Numbered from the stretch's first letter, positions 36,768 to 46,058 are shown. The stretch is 64,000 nt of DNA from Streptomyces sp. NBRC 109706 (GCF_000974485.1 NZ_BBOM01000011.1:124001-188000); one strand, 5' to 3'. The notes: a model not told the origin generated them from the sequence alone. Made by a program: numbers and translations.

Positions 36768-36815
36768 CTGAGAACCACGTAGAGAACCACACTGAGAACT
36801 ACGCTGGGAACGCCC
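36768..36815 (+). repeat. Four 12-base tandem repeats in the leader of the metallo-hydrolase gene
   Basis: Units CTGAGAACCACG, TAGAGAACCACA, CTGAGAACTACG and CTGGGAACGCCC follow each other without spacers between the -10 box and the start. In the frame of the downstream gene they would read E-N-H/Y-x four times, but no start codon with a ribosome site precedes them. Confidence 0.75.
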
Positions 36816-36838
36816 GAGAAGACGACCGAAGGACGACT

Positions 36839-37552
36839 GTGCTCATCGCAGGCTTTCCCGCCGGCGCCTGGGGGACCAACTGCTACCTGGTGGCGCCCGC
36901 GGCCGGTGAGGAGTGCGTGATCATCGACCCGGGGCACCGCGCGGCCCCCGGCGTCGAGGAGACCATCGCCAAGTACCGGCTTCGGCCGGCCGCCGTCATC
37001 CTCACCCACGGACATATCGACCATGTGGCCTCCGTCGTCCCGGTCTGCGGCGCCCATGGCGTGCCCGCCTACCTCCACCCCGACGACCGTTACATGCTCA
37101 GCGACGTGGAGCGGGCGCTGGGCGCCCGGATCGGCCAGCCGCTGCTGGGCGAGCTGACCATGGGCGAGCCGGACGATCTGCGCGAGCTGACGGACGGGAG
37201 CACGCTGGAGCTGGCCGGCCTCTCGTTCTCCGTCGCGCACGCGCCGGGCCATACCGAGGGGTCGGTGACCTTCAGGACACCCGAGGCGGCGGACATCCCG
37301 CCGGTGCTGTTCTCGGGCGACCTGCTGTTCGCCGGCTCCATCGGACGCACCGATCTGCCCGGCGGTGACCACGCCGAGATCCTGCGGTCGCTGGCCCGAG
37401 TCTGCCTGCCGCTGGAGGATTCGACCGTGGTGCTGTCCGGGCACGGCCCGCAGACCACCATCGGCCGCGAGCGCGCCAGCAACCCCTTTCTGCGGGAGCT
37501 GGCCGCCGGCCACGGCGCCGGGGAGACCCCGGCACCGCGACGAGGAATGTGA
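36839..37552 (+). CDS. Metallo-beta-lactamase-fold hydrolase (glyoxalase II-like)
   Basis: A 237-residue protein with [11 protein letters not shown] (the H-x-H-x-D-H zinc motif, ~residue 60), a third zinc His in [10 protein letters not shown], Asp in [16 protein letters not shown] and a last His in [10 protein letters not shown]. The fold and the CYLVA start (TNCYLV) match the hydroxyacylglutathione hydrolase group, which in actinobacteria may serve mycothiol adducts. The GTG at 36839 follows AAGGA by six bases. It overlaps hisS by four bases. Confidence 0.88.
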   Translation: MLIAGFPAGAWGTNCYLVAPAAGEECVIIDPGHRAAPGVEETIAKYRLRPAAVILTHGHIDHVASVVPVCGAHGVPAYLHPDDRYMLSDVERALGARIGQPLLGELTMGEPDDLRELTDGSTLELAGLSFSVAHAPGHTEGSVTFRTPEAADIPPVLFSGDLLFAGSIGRTDLPGGDHAEILRSLARVCLPLEDSTVVLSGHGPQTTIGRERASNPFLRELAAGHGAGETPAPRRGM

Positions 37553-38853
37553 ATCAGCGAGTGAGCGACGACAACTCCACCCCCACCACCCCCCGCACGT
37601 TCTCCGCCCCCAAGGGCACCTACGACCTCCTGCCGCCGGACTCCGCGACCTTCCTCGCGGTCCGCGAGGCCGTCGCGGCCCCGCTGCGCGCCGCCGGCTA
37701 CGGCTATGTGGAGACCCCGGGATTCGAGCAGGTCGAGCTGTTCTCCCGAGGCGTGGGCGAGTCGACGGACATCGTCACCAAGGAGATGTACACCCTCACC
37801 ACCAAGGGCGGCGACCAGCTGGCGCTGCGGCCCGAGGGCACCGCCTCGGTGCTGCGCGCCGCGCTGCAGGCCAGTCTGCACCGGGTGGGCAACCTCCCGG
37901 TCAAGCTCTGGTACTCGGGCTCCTACTACCGCTACGAGCGGCCGCAGGCCGGCCGTTACCGGCACTTCTCCCAGGTGGGCGCCGAGGCCCTGGGCGTCGA
38001 GGACCCGGCGCTCGACGCCGAGTTGATCATCCTGGCCGCCGACGCCTACCGCGCGTTGGGCCTGCGCGAGGTCAGGCTGGTGCTCAACTCCCTGGGCGAC
38101 GCGAACTGCCGCCCCGCGTACCGTGCCACGCTCCAGGCGTTCCTGCGCGGGCTCGACCTGGACGAGCCGACCAGGGAGCGGATCGAGATCAACCCGCTGC
38201 GGGTGCTGGACGACAAGCGGGAGAGCGTGCGGAGCCAGCTGGCCGACGCACCGCGGATCCCGGACCACCTCTGCGACGACTGCCGCGCCTACCACGCCTC
38301 GGTGCGCGCCCTGCTCACGGAGGCCGGCGTCCCCTTTGTCGACGATCCCCGGCTGGTGCGCGGGCTCGACTACTACACCCGCACCACCTTCGAGTTCGTC
38401 CACGACGCGCTCGGCGCCCAGTCCGGCGTGGGCGGCGGCGGACGGTACGACGGGCTCTCGGAGATGATCGGCGGCCCGGCCCTGCCGTCCGTCGGCTGGG
38501 CGTTGGGCGTGGACCGCATCGTGCTGGCGCTGCGCGCCGAGGGCGTGACGCCGGAGGTGCCGGCCACCACGGACGTCTATGCCGTCCCGCTCGGCGAGGC
38601 CGCCAGGAGCGCGCTCTTCCCGCTGGTCACCGAGCTGCGCAGGGCCGGGGTCGCGGCCGACTTCGCCTATGGCGGCAAGGGCGTCAAATCGGCGATGAAG
38701 TCGGCGAACCGCAGTGGCGCACGGATCGCGCTGGTGGCCGGCGACCGGGATCTGGCGGACGGCGTGCTCCAGCTCAAGGACCTCTCCAGCGGCGAGCAGT
38801 GGCCGGTCCCGCTCGACCAGGTGCCGGCCGAGGTGGCCAAGCTGCTCGGCTGA
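37549..38853 (+). CDS. hisS: Histidyl-tRNA synthetase
   Basis: A 434-residue class II synthetase: motif 1 region [16 protein letters not shown], motif 2 [19 protein letters not shown], the histidine-A segment [23 protein letters not shown], and motif 3 near [15 protein letters not shown]. The anticodon-binding domain fills the last ~95 residues. The GTG at 37549 overlaps the previous stop (GTGA); an in-frame GTG at 37561 is an alternative that would remove NQRV. Pairing with a glyoxalase-like gene is common in actinobacteria. Confidence 0.95.
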   Translation: MNQRVSDDNSTPTTPRTFSAPKGTYDLLPPDSATFLAVREAVAAPLRAAGYGYVETPGFEQVELFSRGVGESTDIVTKEMYTLTTKGGDQLALRPEGTASVLRAALQASLHRVGNLPVKLWYSGSYYRYERPQAGRYRHFSQVGAEALGVEDPALDAELIILAADAYRALGLREVRLVLNSLGDANCRPAYRATLQAFLRGLDLDEPTRERIEINPLRVLDDKRESVRSQLADAPRIPDHLCDDCRAYHASVRALLTEAGVPFVDDPRLVRGLDYYTRTTFEFVHDALGAQSGVGGGGRYDGLSEMIGGPALPSVGWALGVDRIVLALRAEGVTPEVPATTDVYAVPLGEAARSALFPLVTELRRAGVAADFAYGGKGVKSAMKSANRSGARIALVAGDRDLADGVLQLKDLSSGEQWPVPLDQVPAEVAKLLG

Positions 38854-38865
38854 CCGTCCTCGGTC

Positions 38866-38897
38866 GCCGGCTTGCCGGCTTGCCGGCTTGCGGGCTT
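38866..38897 (+). repeat. 8-base tandem repeat after hisS
   Basis: GCCGGCTT is repeated three times exactly and once with a change (GCGGGCTT), 12 bases past the hisS stop. Confidence 0.6.
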
Positions 38898-38980
38898 TCG
38901 TCAACGGTCGGCTGACCGGGTCCTCTTTTCGGGCAACGTCGACCGACCGCGGTCACCGGCGGTGCATTGGTGATCAACGG

Positions 38981-39013
38981 GGCGTATCGGGCGGGGAATC
39001 GGCCCGATACGCC
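38981..39013. other. 12-bp inverted repeat upstream of the VKOR gene
   Basis: GGCGTATCGGGC (38981-38992) pairs perfectly with GCCCGATACGCC (39002-39013). No T-run follows. It may terminate hisS transcription or be an operator. Confidence 0.5.
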
Positions 39014-39098
39014 TCGGGCGTTGACGACGGCCTTACAACGGCGCTGATTGACTGGTAGAGAATGGGGTCCGGACCCGGGACAGAGCGGATTGGGCGAC

Positions 39099-39767
39099 AT
39101 GGGAGTAGATGGGGCAGTGGACGCGGCCGAGGACGCGGCGGTGGACGAGGCGCGCACGGCGGACGAGCCCGTGCGGAGCGGGGGCGGCGGCGCGGTGGGC
39201 GCCGGGCGCGCCTTCGCGCTGACGCTGGTGATCACCGGCTTCGCCGGGCTGTTGGCCGCCTGGGTCATCACGCTGGACAAGTTCAAGCTCCTTGAGGACC
39301 CGGACTTCACGCCGGCGTGCAGCCTCAACCCGGTGATCTCCTGCGGCAGCATCATGGAGAGCGATCAGGCCAAGGCGTTCGGCTTCCCCAACCCGATGCT
39401 GGGCCTGGTCACCTACGGCGTGGTGATCGCCATCGGCATGGGCCTGTTGGCCGGCGCCCGCTACCAGCGCTGGTTCTGGCTCGGCCTCCAGGCGGGCACG
39501 CTCTTCGGCGTCGGCTTCTGCACCTGGCTGCAGTACCAGTCGTTCTACGAGATCAACGCGCTCTGCCTCTGGTGCTGCCTGGCCTGGGTCGCCACCATCG
39601 TGATGTTCTGGTACACCACCCTGCACAACGTCCGGCAGGGCTTCCTCCCCGTCCCGCGCGGCGTGCGCAACGTCCTGGAGGAGTTCCACTGGCTCTTCCC
39701 CGTCGTGCACATCGGCGTGATCGGGATGCTGATCCTGACCCGCTGGTGGGACTTCTGGACCAGCTGA
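39099..39767 (+). CDS. Vitamin K epoxide reductase-family membrane protein
   Basis: A 222-residue protein with an acidic N-terminal ~45 residues and about five transmembrane helices. Redox signatures of bacterial VKOR are present: ACSLNPVISCGSIM (loop Cys pair), FGFPNPMLGLVTY, and the active-site pair in ALCLWCCLAW. The enzyme reoxidises DsbA-like partners using quinone. There is no fused thioredoxin domain, so a separate partner is needed. ATG at 39099; a TTG at 39048 would add 17 residues without a ribosome site. Confidence 0.85.
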   Translation: MGVDGAVDAAEDAAVDEARTADEPVRSGGGGAVGAGRAFALTLVITGFAGLLAAWVITLDKFKLLEDPDFTPACSLNPVISCGSIMESDQAKAFGFPNPMLGLVTYGVVIAIGMGLLAGARYQRWFWLGLQAGTLFGVGFCTWLQYQSFYEINALCLWCCLAWVATIVMFWYTTLHNVRQGFLPVPRGVRNVLEEFHWLFPVVHIGVIGMLILTRWWDFWTS

Positions 39768-39816
39768 CCGGCCGCTGACCACCGCCCGCGCCGAGGGCGT
39801 TGTCAGAGGGGTGGCT

Positions 39817-39829
39817 TAGGGTCGGTGCC
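39817..39829 (+). promoter_or_regulatory. -10 box of a leaderless rarA promoter
   Basis: TAGGGT (39817-39822) lies seven bases before the GTG start at 39830, and no Shine-Dalgarno sequence is present. Confidence 0.55.
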
Positions 39830-41191
39830 GTGGAGCCCGACCTGTTCACCGCCGCCGCCGAAGAGCGCGCCGAGAAGGACCCCACGGCCAGTCCGCTGGC
39901 CGTCCGGATGCGTCCCCGCACCCTTGACGACGTCGTGGGCCAGAGTCATCTGCTGCGCCCGGGCGCGCCCCTGCGCCGGCTGGTGGGGGAGGGGGCCGGC
40001 GGCCCCGCCGGCCCCTCGTCGGTGATCCTCTGGGGCCCGCCCGGCACGGGCAAGACCACGCTGGCCCATGTGGTCAGCCAGGCCACCGACAAGCGCTTCG
40101 TCGAGCTGTCCGCGATCACCGCCGGGGTCAAGGAGGTGCGCGCCGTGATCGACGGCGCCCGCCGCTCGTCGGGCGGGTTCGGCAAGGACACGGTCCTCTT
40201 CCTGGACGAGATCCACCGCTTCAGCAAGGCCCAACAGGACTCCCTGCTGCCCGCCGTGGAGAACCGCTGGGTCACGCTGATCGCCGCCACCACGGAGAAC
40301 CCGTACTTCTCGGTGATCTCGCCGCTGCTCTCCCGTTCCCTGCTGCTCACCCTCGAACCGCTCACCGCCGACGATCTGCGCGGCCTGCTGCGGCGCGCCG
40401 TGCGGGACGAGCGGGGCCTGGGCGGCGCCGTGACGCTCCCGGAGGACACCGAGGAGCATCTGCTGCGGATCGCCGGCGGGGACGCGCGACGCGCGCTCAC
40501 GGCGCTGGAGGCGGGCGCCGGCGCCGCGTTGGCCGAGGGGCGGTCCGAGATCGCCCTGGCGGCCCTTGAGGCGGCGGTGGACCGCGCCGCCGTCGCCTAC
40601 GACCGGGACGGCGATCAGCACTACGACGTGGCCAGCGCGTTGATCAAGTCGGTGCGGGGCTCCGATGTGGACGCGGCCCTGCACTATCTGGCCCGGATGA
40701 TCGAGGCCGGCGAGGATCCCCGGTTCATCGCCAGGCGGTTGATGATCTCCGCCAGCGAGGACATCGGGATGGCCGATCCCACGGCCCTGGGGACCGCGGT
40801 GGCCGCCGCCCAGGCGGTGGCGCTGATCGGCTTCCCCGAGGCGGCGATCACGCTCAGCCAGGCCACCATCGCGCTGGCCCTCGCGCCCAAGTCCAACGCC
40901 GCCGTCATGGCGATCGGCGCGGCCCAGGCGGATGTCAGGGCGGGGCTGGCGGGCCCGGTGCCACCGCATCTGCGGGACGGCCACTACCAGGGCGCCAAGA
41001 AGCTCGGCCACGCCCTGGACTACCAGTACCCGCACGATCTGCCCGGCGGCATCGCGGGCCAGCAGTACGCGCCCGACGCGGTCGACGGCAAGCGCTACTA
41101 CCAGCCCACCCGCCATGGCGCCGAGGCTCGGTACGCCGAGGTGCTGGAGCGGGTCCGCGAGCGGCTGGCGGACCGCCCCCGGCGGCCATGA
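39830..41191 (+). CDS. rarA: Replication-associated recombination protein A (MgsA/WRNIP1-type AAA ATPase)
   Basis: A 453-residue clamp-loader-like AAA+ protein: [15 protein letters not shown], Walker [11 protein letters not shown], Walker [17 protein letters not shown], sensor AATTENPYF, and the C-terminal tetramerisation region with [17 protein letters not shown] and [10 protein letters not shown]. It acts at stalled replication forks. The short N-terminus [17 protein letters not shown] contains a DLF motif that may bind the sliding clamp (inference). It ends seven bases before the convergent DUF2470 gene, with no terminator visible between them. Confidence 0.93.
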   Translation: MEPDLFTAAAEERAEKDPTASPLAVRMRPRTLDDVVGQSHLLRPGAPLRRLVGEGAGGPAGPSSVILWGPPGTGKTTLAHVVSQATDKRFVELSAITAGVKEVRAVIDGARRSSGGFGKDTVLFLDEIHRFSKAQQDSLLPAVENRWVTLIAATTENPYFSVISPLLSRSLLLTLEPLTADDLRGLLRRAVRDERGLGGAVTLPEDTEEHLLRIAGGDARRALTALEAGAGAALAEGRSEIALAALEAAVDRAAVAYDRDGDQHYDVASALIKSVRGSDVDAALHYLARMIEAGEDPRFIARRLMISASEDIGMADPTALGTAVAAAQAVALIGFPEAAITLSQATIALALAPKSNAAVMAIGAAQADVRAGLAGPVPPHLRDGHYQGAKKLGHALDYQYPHDLPGGIAGQQYAPDAVDGKRYYQPTRHGAEARYAEVLERVRERLADRPRRP

Positions 41192-41198
41192 GGCCGCG

Positions 41199-42044
41199 TC
41201 AGGGCGTTTCCGCGGCCGTCTCGAAGAGCCAGCGCATCGCGCGGCGCAGCTGCCCGACGTCGTTGACCGGCTCGGGGAAGTCGAAGCGCGCGTCGAAGCA
41301 GGAGTTGTCGGTGCGGCAGCGCAGCCGCAGGCCGTAGCGGTCCAGGCTCAGCGGGGCGATCTGGCGCGGTTTGGCGCATTCGGCGGACTGCTCGCCCAGA
41401 AGTGAGCACAGCGAACGGAGTTGCGAGGCGTGGCTGGCGGCGAGGTGCTGAAGCAGCTCGGCCTCGTGGCGGGAGAGCGGATCGGCGTCCGCCCGCGCGA
41501 ACTCGTCCGGCTCGACATGCTCCTGCCCCCAGAGGTCGTCGACATACGCCTCGCCGACCTCCATCCGCAGCAGCGTCCAGGCCGGCCCCGGCACCGGCCC
41601 GGCCGGGTGCGCCCGTGCCAGCAGCCGGCGGCAGGCGCCGCTCTCGGACGCGGGGACGGCGGTCAGCCAACCGGCCACCCAGGACCGCCCACGGATGCGT
41701 TGGGGCACCGAAACGGGTGCGACATCTGTGATTTCCATCACGGCCGTGACCTCGTCATGATGGGCGTGTACCGCCGTACGCCCGGCGAACGAGTCCGTCG
41801 GGACCAACAACAACACATCCCCGGTGGGCGTGACCGCTCGGGCCTCCGGCACACTGGGGGCGGTGTTGTCGACTCCGTCTCGTTCCGTACCCGGAATGGT
41901 GAGGGCGGCCGAGGCGTTCGACTCCACCAGAGTGCGCACCCGCTCGGCGGCCGTTGGCTGTTGGGTTTCCTCCATGGGACGCGGCTGGCTCGCTTCCCGG
42001 CTCCGGTGACCGGATTCGGGCAGGGGGCTCCCAGGTCGAATCAT
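41199..42044 (-). CDS. DUF2470-domain protein, haem/iron-utilisation (HugZ/PNPOx-like) family
   Basis: A 281-residue protein. The first ~170 residues look like a split-barrel (PNPOx-like) domain, with VPQRIRGRSWVAGWL and VGEAYVDDLWGQEHVEPDEF. The last ~85 are DUF2470: LSRHEAELLQHLAASHASQL, then SLDRYGLRLRC and FPEPVNDVGQLRRAMRWLF. Proteins of this layout bind or degrade haem in several bacteria. The ATG at 42044 follows GAGGAG by five bases. An iron-box-like palindrome lies 14 bases upstream, which supports an iron-linked role. No haem ligand can be named. Confidence 0.8.
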   Translation of the reverse strand: MIRPGSPLPESGHRSREASQPRPMEETQQPTAAERVRTLVESNASAALTIPGTERDGVDNTAPSVPEARAVTPTGDVLLLVPTDSFAGRTAVHAHHDEVTAVMEITDVAPVSVPQRIRGRSWVAGWLTAVPASESGACRRLLARAHPAGPVPGPAWTLLRMEVGEAYVDDLWGQEHVEPDEFARADADPLSRHEAELLQHLAASHASQLRSLCSLLGEQSAECAKPRQIAPLSLDRYGLRLRCRTDNSCFDARFDFPEPVNDVGQLRRAMRWLFETAAETP

Positions 42045-42058
42045 GCGCACTCCTCAGC

Positions 42059-42077
42059 TAAGGTAAGCCTCACCTAA
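42059..42077. promoter_or_regulatory. Iron box (DmdR/IdeR-type operator) between the DUF2470 gene and rpsD
   Basis: On the minus strand the 19 bases read TTAGGTGAGGCTTACCTTA, matching the DtxR/IdeR/DmdR consensus TTAGGTTAGGCTAACCTAA at all but three or four positions. It is 14 bases before the DUF2470 start and 22 before the rpsD GTG, so a bound repressor would sit on one or both promoters. Confidence 0.75.
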
Positions 42078-42099
42078 CTTACACGGAGGTCCGTTCAAC

Positions 42100-42711
42100 G
42101 TGAACCAGTCGCGTCCCAAGGTCAAGAAGTCACGCGCACTTGGCATCGCGCTCACGCCGAAGGCGGTCAAGTACTTCGAGCGGCGCCCCTACCCGCCGGG
42201 TGAGCACGGGCGTGGCCGCAAGCAGAACAGCGACTACAAGGTCCGTCTGCTGGAGAAGCAGCGGCTGCGGGCCCAGTACGACATCAGCGAGCGGCAGATG
42301 GTGCGCGCGTACGACCGCGCCAGGAAGGTCACCGGCAAGGCCGGTGAGGCGCTGATCGTCGAGCTGGAGCGTCGCCTCGACGCGCTGGTGCTCCGCTCGG
42401 GCCTTGCCAGGACGATCTACCAGGCCCGCCAGATGGTGGTGCACGGTCACATCGCGGTCAACGACCGCAAGGTGGACAAGCCGTCGTTCCGGGTCAGCCC
42501 CGACGACGTGATCACCGTCCGCGAGCGCAGCCGGGACAAGCACCCGTTCCTGGTGGCCCGCGAGGGCGGCTACGCCGGTGACGGCGAGACCCCGCGCTAC
42601 CTGCAGGTCAACCTCCCCGCGTTGGCGTTCCGGCTGGACCGCAACCCCAACCGCAGCGAGATCCCCGTGATCTGCGACGAGCAGCTGGTCGTGGAGTACT
42701 ACGCCCGCTGA
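42100..42711 (+). CDS. rpsD: 30S ribosomal protein S4
   Basis: A 203-residue S4: N-terminal domain, then the S4 RNA-binding motif ([31 protein letters not shown] in part). It lacks the N-terminal zinc-binding Cys cluster; the only Cys is near the C-terminus (VICDEQ), so it is the zinc-free form. S4 nucleates 30S assembly. In Streptomyces rpsD lies away from the rpsM-rpsK-rpoA cluster, as here. GGAGG precedes the GTG start. A strong terminator follows. Confidence 0.96.
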   Translation: MNQSRPKVKKSRALGIALTPKAVKYFERRPYPPGEHGRGRKQNSDYKVRLLEKQRLRAQYDISERQMVRAYDRARKVTGKAGEALIVELERRLDALVLRSGLARTIYQARQMVVHGHIAVNDRKVDKPSFRVSPDDVITVRERSRDKHPFLVAREGGYAGDGETPRYLQVNLPALAFRLDRNPNRSEIPVICDEQLVVEYYAR

Positions 42712-42740
42712 GGCCTTGCCGGCCCGGCTGTGCGGATTCC

Positions 42741-42795
42741 GGGCGGTGCTCCGGCCGGCAGTGCCCTCACGGGCACGCCGGCCGGAGCACCGCCC
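42741..42795 (+). terminator. rpsD terminator
   Basis: A 19-bp GC stem (42741-42759 with 42777-42795) continues, after one unpaired A, into a further 6-bp stem with a TCAC loop, and ends in TTT. Confidence 0.9.
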
Positions 42796-43724
42796 TTTCG
42801 CGCGTCTGCGTGTCTGCGCGTGGGCGCTTCCGCGCGGGGCGGGCGGCGGGGCTTGCTGTTCCCCGGGGGCGGGGTGGCACGGGCCGGCCCGGCCGGGCGA
42901 CAGCGAGAGCGGCGGCGCCTTGGAACCGTTCCCTCGGGGTGGCGTGGCGCGCGGGGTGGTCCCGGGCTCTCCGAGGCGGGCTTCCGGCCTTGAGCGGGAC
43001 GCTCACGCGCGACCGGTGCCGGCGACGGCGTCGGCGCCGGTCGCGAGCTGCAACCGGGCGGCACCGTCGGCACGTTGAAGCCCTGTTCCGCTCCGACGGC
43101 GGGCGAGCAGTCCCCCCGGCCCGCCGGACGCCGTGGCTGTTCTGGGGTGGTGGGTCCTGGGTGTCGCGTGGGTTCCCCTGGCCCGCCGGGGCATGGTCCG
43201 TCGCCCGCCGGTGAGCGGCGTGGCCGTTCTGGCGGTGGTGGGTTGGTGGCCGTGGTGGGCCTCACGCGTGGCGCGGTGCCCCAACGGTCGGTTTGCCGGC
43301 GCATGGTGTGGCCGGCGGGGGTCCGGCGTCCGCCGGACGTCGTGGCCGTTCTCGCAAGGTCCGTTGCCGGTGCAGGGCGCATGGCGTGGTCGGTGGGCCC
43401 CTGGGTGTCGCGTGGGTTCCCCCGGCGCGCCGGTGAGCGGCGTGGCCGTTCTCGCGGTGTCGGGTTGCTGGCCCTGGTGGGTTGCGTACCTCGCGCGGTG
43501 CCCCCCACGGTCCGTTGGTTGGCGCTCGGTGCATGGCGGCCGGCGGCTGGCGGCGCGTTGGGCGGTCCCCCCAACGGTTCGTCGGCCCGCGGATGGCGCA
43601 TGGTGGGCAGGACGCCGTGCATGGTGTGGTCGGACGGCGTCGCGCAGCTTTCGTTGTTCGTCCTGTGGCCCGCCGCAGTCGAGGACCGGGGCTGGGCGGC
43701 GGCGTGGCGTGACCGCCGGAGGCG
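42796..43724. repeat. Gene desert with imperfect direct repeats
   Basis: About 930 bases without a convincing gene: open frames occur on both strands, but all have biased Arg/Pro/Gly composition and no ribosome site. The core CGTGGC(C/T)GTTCT recurs at about 43132, 43219, 43341 and 43441. A longer block starting CTGGGTGTCGCGTGGGTTCC recurs at about 43148 and 43399 (~250 bases apart). The units are diverged, and none matches a transposon end I know. Confidence 0.6.
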
Positions 43725-45851
43725 TCAGCGGCGGAGGGCGCGGGCGACCGCGGCGTCGGTGTCGAGGCGTTCGCCCTCGCGGAGGCATTCGCGGAACCGG
43801 GCCTTGCCCAGCCGCTCCGCGACCTGCCGGGCGCTGCGGTTGTGCGGGTCGTTGAAGTACTCGGAGCCGAAGAGCGGCATCCCCACCGAACGCCACAGCC
43901 GGGCCGCCGCGCCCTGGAGCACCGCTGCTTCGACCGCGTCGCCCTCGCTCGCGGTGATCCCGGCCAGCAGCTCCAGCGCGAAGACCGTGCCGACCAGGTC
44001 GCGGAAGGCGTAGTTCACCGGCAGCGACTCCTCCAGGATCTCCCTGGCCGTCGCCGTGTCGCCCTGGTTCCACGCGGCGAACCCCAGGACGTGCAGCGCG
44101 TACGAGCGGGCCCACTGCTCGCCGTGTTCCTCGCAGATGTCCCGCACCTTCTCGCAGAGCGAGGCCGCGCCCGCGATATCGCCCTGGAAGGCCAGCGCCA
44201 TCGCCAACTCCACCTGCCCCATCAGCACGTTGCTGTTGAGTTCGCCGATCTCCTCGTACCGCTCCTGGGCCGACCGCAGCAGCGTCTCGGCCTGGTCCGT
44301 CTCGTCGTTGATCAGGGCCAGGCAGCCGCTGAGGTGTATCGAGTACGCGACCGCCCTGGCGTTGCCCGTTCGTTCGGCGGCCTCCCGGCACTCGTGGAGC
44401 GCGGTGAGCGCGGCCACGGTGTCGCCCTGGAGCACGGCGACATAGCCGACGACCCAGAGCGCCCGCAGCCGGGTGTCCTCGTGGTCGGTGCCCAGGGCCA
44501 GCGCGCGGTCCAACCAGTGGCGGCCCTCGGCGAGCCGGCCGCAGGCCACCCAGCAGAACCAGAGGGTCGCGGCGAGGTAGAGCCCGAACCTGGCGTCCTC
44601 GTCCTCCTCCAGGGCGAACTCGAACGCGGCGCGCAGATTGGGCAGTTCGTCGTGGATGCGGCGGGCCACCTCGGACTGGCGCGGGCTGAACCACTCCAGC
44701 TCGCACCAGGTGACCAGGCCGGTGCACCAGTCGCGGTGGCGGCGGCGCAGCCGGTCGCTGTCGCCGGTGGCGGCCAGCCAGTCGGCGCCGTAGGCGCGGA
44801 CGGTGTCGAGTATCCGGTAGCGCACCCCGGAGGGCGCCTCCTCCCGGCTGACCACGGACTGGGCGACCAGCTCGGTCAGCACGTCCAGCACCTCGTCGGC
44901 CGGCAGGTCGGGGCCCGAGCAGACGTACTCGGCGGCCTCCAGGTCGAAATGGCCGGCGAAGACGGAGAGGCGGGCCCAGAGCAGCCGCTGCTGCGGGGTG
45001 CACAGCTCGTGGCTCCAGCCCATCGCGGTGCGCAGCGTCTGGTGCTGCGGCGGCGCGCCCCGGCTGCCGCCGACCAGCAGGCGGAAGCGGTCGTCGAGCC
45101 GCTGCAGGGTCTGGTCGAGGGAGAGGGTGCGCAGCCGGCCGGCGGCCAGTTCGAGCGCCAACGGGATGCCGTCCAGCCGGTGGCACAGCTCGGCGACCAC
45201 CCGGCGGTTCGCGTCGGTGATGGTGAACCCCGGGAGCACGGCGGTGGCGCGGTCCGCGAAGAGCCAGGCCGCCTCGCCGAGCGGGACCCGGGCGTCGGCG
45301 CGGGCCACCGGCCCCGGCGCGGCCATCGGCGGCAGCGGGTAGAGCCGTTCGCCGGCGACGCCCAACGGCCGGCGTCCGGTGGCCAGGACGCGCAGGTCCG
45401 GCACCCGGCGGAGCAGTTCGTGGGCCAGCGTCGCGGTCGGCTCCACCAGGTGCTCGACACCGTCGAGCACCAGCAACATCCGGCGTCCGGCAAGCTGTTC
45501 GAGCAGTACGGTCAACGGTGGGCGGCCCGACTGGTCGGTGACGCCCAGCGCCTCGACCACGGCGTGTTCCAGCAGTTCGGGATCGCGCAGACCGGCCAGC
45601 TCGACCAGCCAGACGCCATCGCAGAAGCGTTCCTTCAGCAGGCGTGCCGCCTGGATCGCGCAGCGGGACTTGCCCACCCCCCCGACGCCGGTGACCGTCA
45701 CCAGCCGGTCGTTGGTCAACGCCGAGGTGAGTGCGCTGACTTCGGCGCTCCTACCGATGAACCTGGTCAGCTCCGCGGGGAGGTTGCCCGCCCGCGCAGC
45801 TCCCCGAGCCGTTTCCCGAGCCGGAGGCTCGGACCCCTGAAAGCCTCGCAT
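43725..45851 (-). CDS. STAND-type ATPase with C-terminal helical repeats (AfsR/LAL-like but without DNA-binding domain)
   Basis: A 708-residue protein. The nucleotide-binding domain begins near residue 28 (LPAELTRFIGRSAEVSAL), with Walker A VTGVGGVGKSRCA, Walker B RRMLLVLDGVEHL and the GIPLALELAAGRL motif typical of AP-ATPases. From ~400 on it is TPR-like helical repeats (WLDRALALGTDHEDTRLRALWVV in part). Neither a SARP domain at the N-terminus nor a LuxR helix-turn-helix at the C-terminus is present, so it is a signal ATPase whose output is not evident. Start ATG at 45851, with a promoter at fitting distance. It lies beside the repeat-bearing desert. Confidence 0.85.
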   Translation of the reverse strand: MRGFQGSEPPARETARGAARAGNLPAELTRFIGRSAEVSALTSALTNDRLVTVTGVGGVGKSRCAIQAARLLKERFCDGVWLVELAGLRDPELLEHAVVEALGVTDQSGRPPLTVLLEQLAGRRMLLVLDGVEHLVEPTATLAHELLRRVPDLRVLATGRRPLGVAGERLYPLPPMAAPGPVARADARVPLGEAAWLFADRATAVLPGFTITDANRRVVAELCHRLDGIPLALELAAGRLRTLSLDQTLQRLDDRFRLLVGGSRGAPPQHQTLRTAMGWSHELCTPQQRLLWARLSVFAGHFDLEAAEYVCSGPDLPADEVLDVLTELVAQSVVSREEAPSGVRYRILDTVRAYGADWLAATGDSDRLRRRHRDWCTGLVTWCELEWFSPRQSEVARRIHDELPNLRAAFEFALEEDEDARFGLYLAATLWFCWVACGRLAEGRHWLDRALALGTDHEDTRLRALWVVGYVAVLQGDTVAALTALHECREAAERTGNARAVAYSIHLSGCLALINDETDQAETLLRSAQERYEEIGELNSNVLMGQVELAMALAFQGDIAGAASLCEKVRDICEEHGEQWARSYALHVLGFAAWNQGDTATAREILEESLPVNYAFRDLVGTVFALELLAGITASEGDAVEAAVLQGAAARLWRSVGMPLFGSEYFNDPHNRSARQVAERLGKARFRECLREGERLDTDAAVARALRR

Positions 45852-45860
45852 AAGACACGC

Positions 45861-45890
45861 AGGGTACGCGTAGGTAAGCAGAACGTACAA
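45861..45890 (-). promoter_or_regulatory. Promoter of the STAND ATPase gene, leaderless
   Basis: On the minus strand TTGTAC (45890-45885) and TACCCT (45866-45861) are 18 bases apart, and the -10 is nine bases before the ATG, with no ribosome site. Confidence 0.55.
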
Positions 45891-46058
45891 TTGTCGGCGG
45901 TGCCTCTTGGCAGACGCGCGGGATTGCGGTACGAGCGCGAGCGGGGAGCGCGATAGGGTTCGGACCTGCCGTCGAGCGCGGTACGAGGCGCCACCCCCGC
46001 TGGCCGCGCGTCGACCTCGCGGCGGCAAAACTACCCATCCGAGGGAAGCGGTGCGTTC

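Noticed and set aside
42699-43622. Arg/Pro/Thr-rich minus-strand frame in the desert, and plus-strand frames over the same bases
   Set aside because: No ribosome site, no motif, repeats break any domain pattern; the amino-acid bias reflects base skew.
43725-45851. Calling the ATPase a SARP or LuxR-type (LAL) regulator
   Set aside because: Neither the N-terminal BTAD/OmpR-like domain nor a C-terminal helix-turn-helix is present.
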